DNA from: an uncultured Lachnospiraceae bacterium
GTDB taxonomy: Bacteria; Bacillota; Clostridia; Lachnospirales; Lachnospiraceae
Length of the DNA stretch: 11,430 nt
Reading direction: 5' to 3'
Assembly: GCA_902803305.1 (NCBI GenBank)
Contig: CADCPL010000184.1
Span: 1-11,430, forward strand
Shown: positions 1 to 7,083 of the stretch, one piece after another
Numbering within the stretch: position 1 is the first letter of the stretch
Layout of the letters: each line of letters starts with the position of its first letter
The notes under the pieces: generated by a model
Told to the model about the DNA's origin: nothing
The model's database searches: none
Seen by the model: the letters and a program-made list of their open reading frames with translations, nothing else
Position numbers and translations under genes: made by a program

Positions 1-1801
1 CAAACAGCATAAGATACTTAAGCTTATCCTGTGGAAGCGATGAAACATCAAGATACAGTGATGTCGAGTTCATGTCCCCGGCGTCGGTGCTCACCCATAT
101 CTTTCTCGTCCCTCTCTCATCCGTCTTATCTACCGTCGTATGTTCGCTTTTTACTTCAGGCAGATTTGATACGTTAACAATGCTCAGTTCATCAAGATAC
201 TTTGACGGATCATCCGTTGCTTTTTCTGTGATCCTCTTTGTATCGCTTATGAGTTTCTTTATGTTTTCGCCGGTCATTGATTTTTTCTTATCGGACAGCA
301 TCTTCGTAAGGTTCGCTTCGTTTTCTTCCGCCAGACCGGCCTTTTGAACCACGACAGACATTGCGCTTCTTTTCGGATCCGCAAGGTATTTCGACGCGAT
401 TTCCTTTACGAGATCATTGTCAAACCATTTCATGTCGTGCATCCCGTCGCGCATTTCCATATAAAACAGAGACCCTCGTCCGCACGAATTCAGATTGGAA
501 ATATTCGAAAGGAGCGACAGCGCCGCCGTCCGTCCTTCTCTTGCAAGTGCCACCCCTGCCTGCGCCTGTCTGCGGAAGTATTCAAGTTCTTTTTCATCAA
601 GTCCCTGATCTGCGATCATCGCAAATATCTTCCCAAGCAGTTCATGAAGATACTCTGCATCATCCTCATTCATTCCGCCGGCAGTTACATAGAGCAGCGA
701 ACCGTTTTGATCCTGCTCGATATTAAAGCTAAAACGCGCTCCGGGAAATTCGCCGCGAAGTATCATCATTGCCGTTCCGGTATCGACATTGCAGCACGCG
801 ATAAAAGCATACAGCTGTCGAAGCTGCTCATCCGTCAGACCTCCCAGATCGACCGCATATACCATCTCCGTACTTCCCTCTGAGGAAGTCCCGGCTGCCG
901 CCGGAAAATCATACTTTCGTCCGACAAATCCCTCCTCGGTTCTTCTTTCTCCTGTAGCAACGTCTATATCTTTCTTTTCGTATGCGTCAAAATATCCGTC
1001 AAGAAGGTCAAGGAAATACTGTATGTCCTGTATATCACCGTAAAGGTATGCACTGCAGTTTGAAGGGTGATAATATCTGTCATGAAACGATCTTACGTCC
1101 TGATATGTGAGTTTTAATATCTCGGACGGTATACCGCCCGATTCAAACGACGACGCACTGCCCGGGTACAGAAGACCTATCGCGCTCCTGATCGCAGCTC
1201 GGTCTGCCGTATACTCTCCCGTCATCTCGGAATAAATGGTCCCGGCAACTTTTATCTCGTCATCCTCATCTTCGAGCGACAGTCTCCAAGCCTCCGATCT
1301 GAATATGTCCTCATCCGTCATGATAAGCGGTTCAAAGCAAAGGTCGCAGTAATAATCCGCGAACCTGCGAAGCTGCTCTTCTGACAGCGAAGCGATCGGA
1401 AACACGGTACACTTGTCCCTTGTCAGTGCATTCCCGTACGTGATGTAAGACCTGTTATACAGTGCCCTTGTAAGACTTCTGGAAGGATATTTTTTGCTCC
1501 CGCACATCGCGGAATGCTCAAACACATGAGGCAGCCCTCTGTTATCAAGCGTCGGCGTATCGAATTCCAGCATAAAATATTTATTGGGATCATCATTATC
1601 GATGAACACGACATTGGCGCCCGTCGCGATATGCTCATACACATATACTTTTGCGTCAAACGTCTCGAAATCGGATGTGCCGGTCAGCTTAAAATCGCTT
1701 CCGGTATACGCTTCTTTTGCGGGTATATCACACGGTATCAGCAAGAGCGAGACAACCGTAAGAAATGCTATTATGTTTTTTTTATTTGTGATAAGGTTCA
1801 T
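1..1801 (-). CDS. M16C (presequence protease-like) zinc metallopeptidase, exported, C-terminus cut by window edge
   Basis: My minus-strand translation runs from an ATG at 1801 to the left edge (about 600 residues); the stretches I checked are in frame with no stop. Family M16C peptidases normally have about 1000 residues, so roughly 40% is missing here. The inverted zinc motif HxxEH reads HVFEH at residues 92-96 (ligands H92 and H96, general base E95). The distal glutamate ligand is E192 in YSEM, 96 residues after H96, which is the spacing expected for PreP-type enzymes. Other family hallmarks are CGSKKYP (100-106), GNALTRD (123-129), and YPGSASSFESGG followed by FHDRYYHPSN. Residues 1-29 form a lysine-bearing start plus a hydrophobic core, a probable signal peptide, so the enzyme is likely exported. 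PreP and falcilysin relatives degrade peptides inside a closed chamber; the substrate here is unknown. The start lies inside the last codons of rlmH (20-base overlap), suggesting coupled translation, and no strong Shine-Dalgarno is visible. The family call is firm; export is likely. Confidence 0.92.
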   Translation of the reverse strand, partial: MNLITNKKNIIAFLTVVSLLLIPCDIPAKEAYTGSDFKLTGTSDFETFDAKVYVYEHIATGANVVFIDNDDPNKYFMLEFDTPTLDNRGLPHVFEHSAMCGSKKYPSRSLTRALYNRSYITYGNALTRDKCTVFPIASLSEEQLRRFADYYCDLCFEPLIMTDEDIFRSEAWRLSLEDEDDEIKVAGTIYSEMTGEYTADRAAIRSAIGLLYPGSASSFESGGIPSEILKLTYQDVRSFHDRYYHPSNCSAYLYGDIQDIQYFLDLLDGYFDAYEKKDIDVATGERRTEEGFVGRKYDFPAAAGTSSEGSTEMVYAVDLGGLTDEQLRQLYAFIACCNVDTGTAMMILRGEFPGARFSFNIEQDQNGSLLYVTAGGMNEDDAEYLHELLGKIFAMIADQGLDEKELEYFRRQAQAGVALAREGRTAALSLLSNISNLNSCGRGSLFYMEMRDGMHDMKWFDNDLVKEIASKYLADPKRSAMSVVVQKAGLAEENEANLTKMLSDKKKSMTGENIKKLISDTKRITEKATDDPSKYLDELSIVNVSNLPEVKSEHTTVDKTDERGTRKIWVSTDAGDMNSTSLYLDVSSLPQDKLKYLMLF

Positions 1802-2261
1802 TGTTCTTGATACGATATGCTCTGTAAATCTGCTCCAGTAAAACAACTCTCATGAGTTGATGCGGAAATGTCATCTTTGAGAATGACAGTTTCATGTCAC
1901 CCTTTTCTTTTATTGCATCATCGATCCCCAGCGATCCTCCGATGACGAACTGAATATGGCTGTGTCCCGTATTCTCAAGCGATGATATCATTTCGGAGAA
2001 TCCTTCGGATGACAGCTGCCGGCCTTCTATGCAAAGAGGTATCAGATACGCGCCATCGTCAATATACTTAGAAAGACGCGAAGCTTCTGCCGATCTCACC
2101 AGATCGTTCTCATGATCGCTCGCGTCTTCATCGTTTTTTTCATCCTTCACTTCTATGACCGAAACTTTTGCATATCTTCCGAGACGCTTCAGATATTCAT
2201 CCACAGCGTCCTTTAAATACTTTTCCTTTATCTTTCCGACCGTCAGCACATCGATCTTCAT
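1782..2261 (-). CDS. rlmH: RlmH, 23S rRNA (pseudouridine1915-N3)-methyltransferase
   Basis: The product is 159 residues, the normal length for this SPOUT-class methyltransferase. RlmH uses S-adenosylmethionine to methylate pseudouridine 1915 in helix 69 of 23S rRNA, acting on assembled 70S ribosomes. The N-terminus MKIDVLTVGKIKEKYL is typical. The knotted SAM-binding region is visible as FVIGGSLG at about 105-112, then LSFSKMTFPHQLMRV at 125-139, then LLEQIYRAYRI and the C-terminal PYHK (156-159), which carries the conserved Tyr-His-Lys end. The gene follows the DegV-family gene after 3 bases. Its own 3' end overlaps the start of the M16 peptidase gene by 20 bases, so the three are almost certainly co-transcribed. 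The upstream ribosome site is weak (a purine-rich GAAAGAAG stretch), consistent with translational coupling. Confidence 0.97.
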   Translation of the reverse strand: MKIDVLTVGKIKEKYLKDAVDEYLKRLGRYAKVSVIEVKDEKNDEDASDHENDLVRSAEASRLSKYIDDGAYLIPLCIEGRQLSSEGFSEMISSLENTGHSHIQFVIGGSLGIDDAIKEKGDMKLSFSKMTFPHQLMRVVLLEQIYRAYRIKNNEPYHK

Positions 2262-2264
2262 GAT

Positions 2265-3152
2265 CTACGGTCTTCTTTCATCGGTCATGTAGAACACTGT
2301 AAGCAGTCCGGGGCCGCAGTGTGCTCCGATCACGACTCCGAGACCCGAGATACTTACGTCCGCATTCGGGAACATCTCCAGTATCCTGTCCCTTACGCTT
2401 TCGGCATCACTCAGGCAGTCCGCGTGATTGATAAGGAATTCTATCTTGTCGGTTGACGGCCTGTCCTGAAGATCGTTTTTGATCGAGTCCACGATCGTGT
2501 TAAGAGCAGCTTTTCTTCCTCTGACCTTAGACGAAGCAATAAGCGTTCCGTCATCGGGAACATACAGTACCGGCTTGATGGACAGGAGCGTTCCGACAAG
2601 TGCGGAAGCGTTTGAGACCCTTCCTCCCCGCTTCAGCCAGTTAAGATCATCGACAGTGAATCTGTGTGCGATCCTGAGTTTGTTATTCTCTATCCATGAC
2701 AGGACATAATCCAACGTCGCTCCGGATTCATAAAGCCTGCAAACGTTTTTGACCAATAGTCCGAGACCACCCGAAACGCAACGGGTATCAACATTGATAA
2801 TCCTGCAATCCGGATGATCCTCCTTCAGATCCTCTATCGCTTCCTCACAGTATCTGTATGAAGATGAAAGCGGCCTTGTCATATCAAGAAAGATTATGTT
2901 TTTTGCTCCGCCGTCAATGATCCCTTCAAAAAACTCCCTGTATGTATACATATTGATCGCCGAAGTCGATAAAAGAGTTCCCTCGCGCATCCTCTTGTAC
3001 GTTTCAGATCTGGTGGATTCTTGGCAATCATCCTCATAGTCTTTATCATCCATAACATATGAATAACTGATAAAAGGAATGTTGTGCTCCTCCAGATACT
3101 CTCTCGTCAGATCACATGTTGATGCAGTTGCTATCACATAGTTTTGTTCCAT
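2265..3152 (-). CDS. DegV family protein (FakB-like fatty-acid-binding protein)
   Basis: This is a 295-residue protein of usual DegV length. DegV proteins bind one long-chain fatty acid; characterised FakB members present it to the kinase FakA, which makes acyl-phosphate for phospholipid synthesis. Family motifs appear in order: STCDL at 11-15 (the usual DSTxDL start), LSTSAIN at 61-67 and LSSSY at 95-99 (the Thr/Ser head-group loops), DTRCVSGGLGLL at 122-133, LNWLKRGGRVS at 170-180, LLSIKPVL at 189-196, KVRGRKAAL at 209-217, and IGAHCGPG at 275-282. The last has Cys where many members have Thr. No signal peptide or membrane segment is seen, so it should be cytoplasmic. A good GGGAGAG ribosome site lies 4 bases before the ATG. 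The gene sits 23 bases after the nuclease-fold gene and 3 bases before rlmH. FakA is not in this window, so which lipid it carries cannot be told. Confidence 0.93.
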   Translation of the reverse strand: MEQNYVIATASTCDLTREYLEEHNIPFISYSYVMDDKDYEDDCQESTRSETYKRMREGTLLSTSAINMYTYREFFEGIIDGGAKNIIFLDMTRPLSSSYRYCEEAIEDLKEDHPDCRIINVDTRCVSGGLGLLVKNVCRLYESGATLDYVLSWIENNKLRIAHRFTVDDLNWLKRGGRVSNASALVGTLLSIKPVLYVPDDGTLIASSKVRGRKAALNTIVDSIKNDLQDRPSTDKIEFLINHADCLSDAESVRDRILEMFPNADVSISGLGVVIGAHCGPGLLTVFYMTDERRP

Positions 3153-3175
3153 GATACTCTCCCGTAAGCTATCTC

Positions 3176-3826
3176 TTATTTACTCCTCTTTTTTCTCCCG
3201 GCTCGTCTTCTTCTCTTATGGAGCCCCATTTCTTCCCTGTATTTGTTGATTTCCTCAAATATAGTATTATAATCGCGTTCAAAAAGCAACTCACAGATTT
3301 CCCGCTGAACCGCGTCTTCTTCTATCGTTTTGTCCTCTATAAGTGATGCTATCTTATCGATAACAAAAGACTTGCTCTTTTGTTTATATGCCGGCATATC
3401 ATGATACTCTTGAATCTTTACAAGTTCAGGTCTCCACAGGAATTCAAGTTTTTTTCGAAATGTAACGTTCGGATTGATCCCGGGTTCACGAAGTACGTAA
3501 AAATCAAACCTGTCGCCCTCCGTCTCAACCGTGATAACACCCCAGTGATCCGGTACATGCTCTCTTATATGCTGGGCGTGGCTCGTCCCTACAACGACGA
3601 TATTCCTGTCATAGTATCTGTCGTAATCCTCCACCTGTCTCGCCAAACGCGCATATGAATCCGCATCGCTTTTTATCTCGATACCGAATATCGCAGTATC
3701 CGTTATCATCACCACATCGGCTCGGGATCTGCCTATGTTCTTCTCCTCGAGTATCCGGCTCTTTCCGTATTTCTCCTCCAGGTAAAAAAATAGAGGCTCT
3801 CTGATTTCCCTGTCTCTCAGCATCAT
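3176..3826 (-). CDS. sce7726 / MmcB-like PD-(D/E)XK nuclease-fold protein
   Basis: This 216-residue protein has no membrane segment. The N-terminal 80 residues resemble the sce7726/MmcB-like group of PD-(D/E)XK proteins: a candidate E27, then RAD37VV, a short turn, and IE50IK52SDAD, which gives the D...ExK catalytic signature. The next stretch, with RLARQVEDYDRYYDRNIVVVG (residues about 60-80) and VPDHWGVI, is also characteristic of that group. The C-terminal half is helical and charged and ends in a strongly basic tail (KRRRRAGRKKRSK, 204-216) that could contact nucleic acid. The biological role of the family is not well established; activity on DNA is inference from the fold. Two ATGs are adjacent (3826 and 3823). 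The AAAGG ribosome site is better spaced for the second, so the protein may be 215 residues. It is the first gene of the run leading to degV, rlmH and the M16 peptidase. It begins directly after the terminator of the chemoreceptor gene. Confidence 0.72.
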   Translation of the reverse strand: MMLRDREIREPLFFYLEEKYGKSRILEEKNIGRSRADVVMITDTAIFGIEIKSDADSYARLARQVEDYDRYYDRNIVVVGTSHAQHIREHVPDHWGVITVETEGDRFDFYVLREPGINPNVTFRKKLEFLWRPELVKIQEYHDMPAYKQKSKSFVIDKIASLIEDKTIEEDAVQREICELLFERDYNTIFEEINKYREEMGLHKRRRRAGRKKRSK

Positions 3827-3834
3827 TCACCTTT

Positions 3835-3875
3835 AAAAAACATCAGCCCAATTGCAGGAGCAAACGGGCTGATGT
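3835..3875 (-). terminator. Intrinsic terminator of the chemoreceptor gene
   Basis: A perfect 10-bp inverted repeat (ACATCAGCCC at 3840-3849 and GGGCTGATGT at 3866-3875, 16-base loop) is followed on the minus strand by six T residues (3840-3835). It begins 26 bases after the stop codon of the chemoreceptor gene, in the right orientation to end that transcript. The T-tract runs almost directly into the AAAGG ribosome site of the next gene. Confidence 0.88.
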
Positions 3876-3901
3876 GATATTCATGAACTAAACTAACCGG
3901 A

Positions 3902-5974
3902 TCATTCTCCGAGCTTGAAGAAGTCGATCGCTGCACTCATATCCTCGTTGATATTGCGCATCTCGGCCGTTGAATTCTGCGTATCCGAGCATGCATCCGT
4001 AACGGTCTGACATGAAGCCGCAACCTCTTCTGCCGAAGCTCCGAGCTCCTCTGATATAGCTCCAAGCTCCGTTGTCGTATTTGACAGCTCAACCTTAATG
4101 GAATCGAGTCTGTCTGTCATATCCTTGATGACATCGATCTCGGCGATAGAAGCTTCAACTGATTCGGACAGGATATTGAACTTATCCTGTGCCATTTCGA
4201 TATCGGTCTGTTCCTTATTGATGACATCGAATACACGGCTGGAAATATCTACCGTTCCGTTTGAAAGGACTATGACGTTCTCTATGATCTGTTTGATCTC
4301 CTTAGCGGACTGAGCCGAAGAATCGGCAAGTGATCTGATCTCATCCGCAACAACCGCAAATCCGCGCCCCGCCTCTCCGGCGCGGGCAGCCTCGATCGAA
4401 GCATTGAGTGAAAGCAGGTTCGTCTGAGCCGCAATGGATTCGATCGCCTGAACGGCCGTTCCGATCTCTGCTATCGCCGAGTTGGTCTCGGATATCTTGT
4501 CGCTGATGCTCTTCATAGCTTCAACTGATTCGTTGGAGCCTGCATATACGGACTTCATACAATCGGTAGCTTCGTTATTGGCACCCTTGATCGTCTGAGA
4601 TGCCTCAAACAGCCTCTGCACGTTATCATTGAGAGTCTCGATATCCATACCGAGTTCTGCAGCCTTCTCTGCCATCGTCTGTGCATTCTCGGCAACGCTC
4701 TGTGATGTTGATGCGACTTCATTGATCGCCATATTGATCTGCGATACGGACTCAACATTGTTACCGGTCATTCCGTCAACGTTCACGATCGCATTGTTAA
4801 GAACAAATGCGGAATCCTTGACGGATCTCATCGATGTTGTAAGCGCATTCTTCAGATCGTAGAATGCATTGATGATGCTGACCGTCTCCTTGATATGACT
4901 CTTCGCATTACAATCCGCAGTAACATCTCCGGTAGAAAGCTTCTCGAGTGATTTTGATATCGTGATGAGCGGAACCGATATGATTCTCTCGACCACAAGC
5001 GCAAGAGCAGTAAAGAATATGACGCAGGCGATACATATGATGATCGCATAGTTCCTGATCGTTGATAACCCCTTCAGTGCATCACTTTCGTCGGCGGTAA
5101 GTACCGCTATGTAATGGTCACCCTCTCCGACATAGTATCCGGCATATTTTGTGGTTCCCTTATAATCATATTCAACAACATCGGGTGCGGGATGCTCTCC
5201 TGCGGCAAGCTTTGCAACAAGACCCTTTACCGCTGCATTTTCAACCGGATTGCCTATCTTGGACTCATCCGGATGGAAAAGCATCGTTCCCTCTTTATCA
5301 ACAAAATAAACATATGCGCTGCTAAGTCCCAGACCCGATACATCGGATATCGACTCGGCTATACCCTTTACGTAAAATCCGCATCCTGCAAATCCCTTAG
5401 GCTCGCCGTCAACATAGACCGGTGTGTACATCGACATGATTATCTGTCCTGATGCGGGACTTGTCATGATACCCGTATTGAACACGCCGTCTTCGGCCGA
5501 AAGAATTGAATTCTGGAGTGATGTGAGCTTATCACCCTCTCTAAGCACCATTCCGACCGCCCCTGCATTGGGATGGGTCAGAACCTGGGAGTTCCAGTCT
5601 GCAAGATATATGCCTTCCCAGCCGTCAAGTTTGCTGAAGTATTCTGTGGTAAAATCCTGAGCCTTCTTGTGAAGCACAGCATTCTCGGGATCCTTGAGCA
5701 CTTCCTGTATGATCGGTGCGGAAGTATATGCCTTGAGGATGGCTCTGTTGGTATTTGCCATTGCATCAAAAGAATTACCCACTCCCTCTACAACCTGAAC
5801 AAGAGAATTATGAGTACTGTTTCTCAGCTCTTTGGAGGCTTCGTTGTAGAGCATCACACCAATAAACACAGACGAGCATACAAGCGGAATCAGTGCGAAC
5901 ATTATGAGGGTCGCCCTCATGTTGAGTTTTGACTGTATGCCGTTCGTATTCTTTTTCTTTGATTTACCAGCCAT
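3902..5974 (-). CDS. Methyl-accepting chemotaxis protein with dCache sensor domain
   Basis: This is a 690-residue transmembrane chemoreceptor. It has a short basic cytoplasmic start, TM1 at about 22-43, an extracytoplasmic double-Cache domain at about 44-300 (with DGWEGIYLADWN at 117-128 and SPASGQIIMSMYTPVY at 172-187), TM2 at about 309-330, a HAMP linker at about 331-383, and a long coiled-coil signalling domain to the end. The hairpin tip that binds CheA/CheW is unmistakable at about 508-547 (AAQTNLLSLNASIEAARAGE, then GRGFAVVADEIR). It should control flagellar behaviour in response to a small solute. The ligand is unknown, and I do not see the Arg-x-Trp-Tyr signature of amino-acid-sensing dCache domains. 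I chose the ATG at 5974 because an AAGGAG site sits 9 bases upstream; the in-frame GTG at 5992 would include that site in the coding sequence. The gene has its own promoter and terminator, so it is a single-gene unit. Confidence 0.95.
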   Translation of the reverse strand: MAGKSKKKNTNGIQSKLNMRATLIMFALIPLVCSSVFIGVMLYNEASKELRNSTHNSLVQVVEGVGNSFDAMANTNRAILKAYTSAPIIQEVLKDPENAVLHKKAQDFTTEYFSKLDGWEGIYLADWNSQVLTHPNAGAVGMVLREGDKLTSLQNSILSAEDGVFNTGIMTSPASGQIIMSMYTPVYVDGEPKGFAGCGFYVKGIAESISDVSGLGLSSAYVYFVDKEGTMLFHPDESKIGNPVENAAVKGLVAKLAAGEHPAPDVVEYDYKGTTKYAGYYVGEGDHYIAVLTADESDALKGLSTIRNYAIIICIACVIFFTALALVVERIISVPLITISKSLEKLSTGDVTADCNAKSHIKETVSIINAFYDLKNALTTSMRSVKDSAFVLNNAIVNVDGMTGNNVESVSQINMAINEVASTSQSVAENAQTMAEKAAELGMDIETLNDNVQRLFEASQTIKGANNEATDCMKSVYAGSNESVEAMKSISDKISETNSAIAEIGTAVQAIESIAAQTNLLSLNASIEAARAGEAGRGFAVVADEIRSLADSSAQSAKEIKQIIENVIVLSNGTVDISSRVFDVINKEQTDIEMAQDKFNILSESVEASIAEIDVIKDMTDRLDSIKVELSNTTTELGAISEELGASAEEVAASCQTVTDACSDTQNSTAEMRNINEDMSAAIDFFKLGE

Positions 5975-5979
5975 AGTAA

Positions 5980-5990
5980 CCTTCTCCTTC
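5980..5990 (-). promoter_or_regulatory. Ribosome-binding site that fixes the chemoreceptor start
   Basis: GAAGGAGAAGG on the minus strand places AAGGAG 9 bases, and a second AAGG 5 bases, before the ATG at 5974. This favours that ATG over the upstream in-frame GTG at 5992. Confidence 0.8.
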
Positions 5991-6022
5991 ACATATTTTT
6001 TTATGACCGAAATATACTTCTT

Positions 6023-6050
6023 ATTATACTATCATCCCGAGATTTTTCAA
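6023..6050 (-). promoter_or_regulatory. Sigma-A-type promoter of the chemoreceptor gene
   Basis: On the minus strand, TTGAAA (6050-6045, five of six consensus bases) is followed after 16 bases by a perfect TATAAT (6028-6023). Transcription would begin near 6016, giving a leader of about 40 bases before the ATG at 5974. The -35 box overlaps the stop codon of the small membrane protein gene upstream. No terminator is visible between the two genes, so read-through from the upstream operon could also contribute. Confidence 0.78.
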
Positions 6051-6322
6051 GACATGAAGCTGTCTATCTCCTGCCTGATGATCTTCACAAAATCAATATC
6101 CATCACGCCTGCAAAATACACATACAGACTGACTATTATCGCGATAACGGAAAACACGATCCCGATGATTATCTCTGTCTTGCCAAGCTTTGTCAGTCTT
6201 TTTTTCTTTATCAGAAGTCTGAGCACGCCAAGCAATAAAGCGAGCGCAGCCGGAGCAGCGCCCACTATAACAAATGACATAACAAAACCGACCAGTCCGA
6301 GGACAAGTACTACTATCTCCAT
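6047..6322 (-). CDS. Small hydrophobic membrane protein, function unknown
   Basis: I do not recognise a named family for this 91-residue protein. Residues 1-36 are almost entirely hydrophobic (MEIVVLVLGLVGFVMSF, then an Ala/Leu-rich stretch) and could be one long helix or two tightly packed ones. A basic loop follows at about 38-48 (KKKRLTKLGK), then a second hydrophobic segment at about 49-70, then a short polar C-terminus with acidic residues. The basic loop suggests it faces the cytoplasm. An AGAGG ribosome site lies 8 bases before the ATG. The gene starts 17 bases after the TauE/SafE-family gene and ends the six-gene run, so it is probably co-expressed with the transporters. It may be a transporter accessory peptide or unrelated; nothing in the sequence decides this. 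The gene looks real because of its good ribosome site, tight spacing and coherent topology. Confidence 0.75.
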   Translation of the reverse strand: MEIVVLVLGLVGFVMSFVIVGAAPAALALLLGVLRLLIKKKRLTKLGKTEIIIGIVFSVIAIIVSLYVYFAGVMDIDFVKIIRQEIDSFMS

Positions 6323-6339
6323 TTCAAAACCTCTGTACG

Positions 6340-7074
6340 TTATTGAATGAAATAATTATACATCAAAAGCACACCGGATACCATAAGGAGAATGTATACG
6401 ATCTTAAGGAAATGTTCATGATCCAGGCGGTCGCTGACCTTCTTGCCGAGAAGTATCGCTGCCGCTACGGGGATGATCGAAGCCGCGACAAGAACCGGTG
6501 CGTTGCCCCTGTACATACCCTGAAAAGCCATCCTTCCGACCATATATGTGTTGATGACCGCCCAAACGGTTGATATTGTCGCCCTGAACCTGTTCTTTTC
6601 GCGAATGGCCGAAACCGCATACACGACGAGGAACGGCCCACCCGACGTGAACATTCCCTGCATGAGTCCGGCAAGTATAAGAGCTCCGATCCGAAGCGGC
6701 GCCGCCGGGTCTTTCTTTGCCGGAAAGAACAGTCTCTTTGCTGCGATGAACACAACAACGATACCGTATATGAGCATCAGTATCTTAAGCGGAAGCTCGG
6801 CAAACAGCCACATTCCGACAAAAACGCCCGGTACCATACCCGCAAGTATGATACCGAGCTGTTTAAGATCTATGTTCTTGATCTCGCGCACCGAAACCAC
6901 GATGCACGTAAGCCACAAAATAGCGGTCACGGCAGCTTTTGCATCATTTATCCCCACAACTGCCATCGACGGCGGCATGGAAACAGGACCTCCGCCAAAA
7001 CCGGTCACGGTCTGGACGAAGTTCGCAAAAAACTGCACTGCTGCAAATACTATCGTCTGAAGTATATGTGGCAT
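6340..7074 (-). CDS. TauE/SafE family (sulfite exporter-type) membrane transporter
   Basis: This 244-residue, very hydrophobic protein has about eight membrane segments arranged as two repeats, as expected for TauE/SafE proteins (about 240-270 residues). The first repeat carries TGFGGGPVSMP at about 24-34 and the second LAGLMQGMFTSGGP at about 134-147. These two glycine-rich re-entrant motifs define the family. Characterised or proposed members move sulfite, sulfoacetate, taurine-derived anions or other small organic anions, so substrate cannot be read from sequence. It sits 9 bases after the NRAMP-like gene and 17 bases before the small membrane protein gene, in the same run as pxpBCA. A ribosome site AGGAG lies 4 bases before the ATG. 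The context suggests traffic of a small carboxylate linked to 5-oxoproline or glutamate metabolism, but that is inference. Confidence 0.9.
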   Translation of the reverse strand: MPHILQTIVFAAVQFFANFVQTVTGFGGGPVSMPPSMAVVGINDAKAAVTAILWLTCIVVSVREIKNIDLKQLGIILAGMVPGVFVGMWLFAELPLKILMLIYGIVVVFIAAKRLFFPAKKDPAAPLRIGALILAGLMQGMFTSGGPFLVVYAVSAIREKNRFRATISTVWAVINTYMVGRMAFQGMYRGNAPVLVAASIIPVAAAILLGKKVSDRLDHEHFLKIVYILLMVSGVLLMYNYFIQ

Positions 7075-7083
7075 ACCACTCCT

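Noticed and set aside
3902..5974. Amino-acid-sensing dCache_1AA receptor
   Set aside because: The expected Tyr/Arg-x-Trp-Tyr/Asp ligand pattern is not seen in the membrane-distal Cache module.
5975..5992. Upstream GTG start for the chemoreceptor (six extra residues)
   Set aside because: The GTG overlaps the AAGGAG ribosome site that serves the ATG at 5974.
6548..7060. Long open frame on the plus strand opposite the TauE/SafE gene
   Set aside because: It is antisense to a clear membrane protein gene and its translation has no family signal. The same applies to plus-strand frames at 344-883, 7088-7723, 8402-9088 and 9503-10147.
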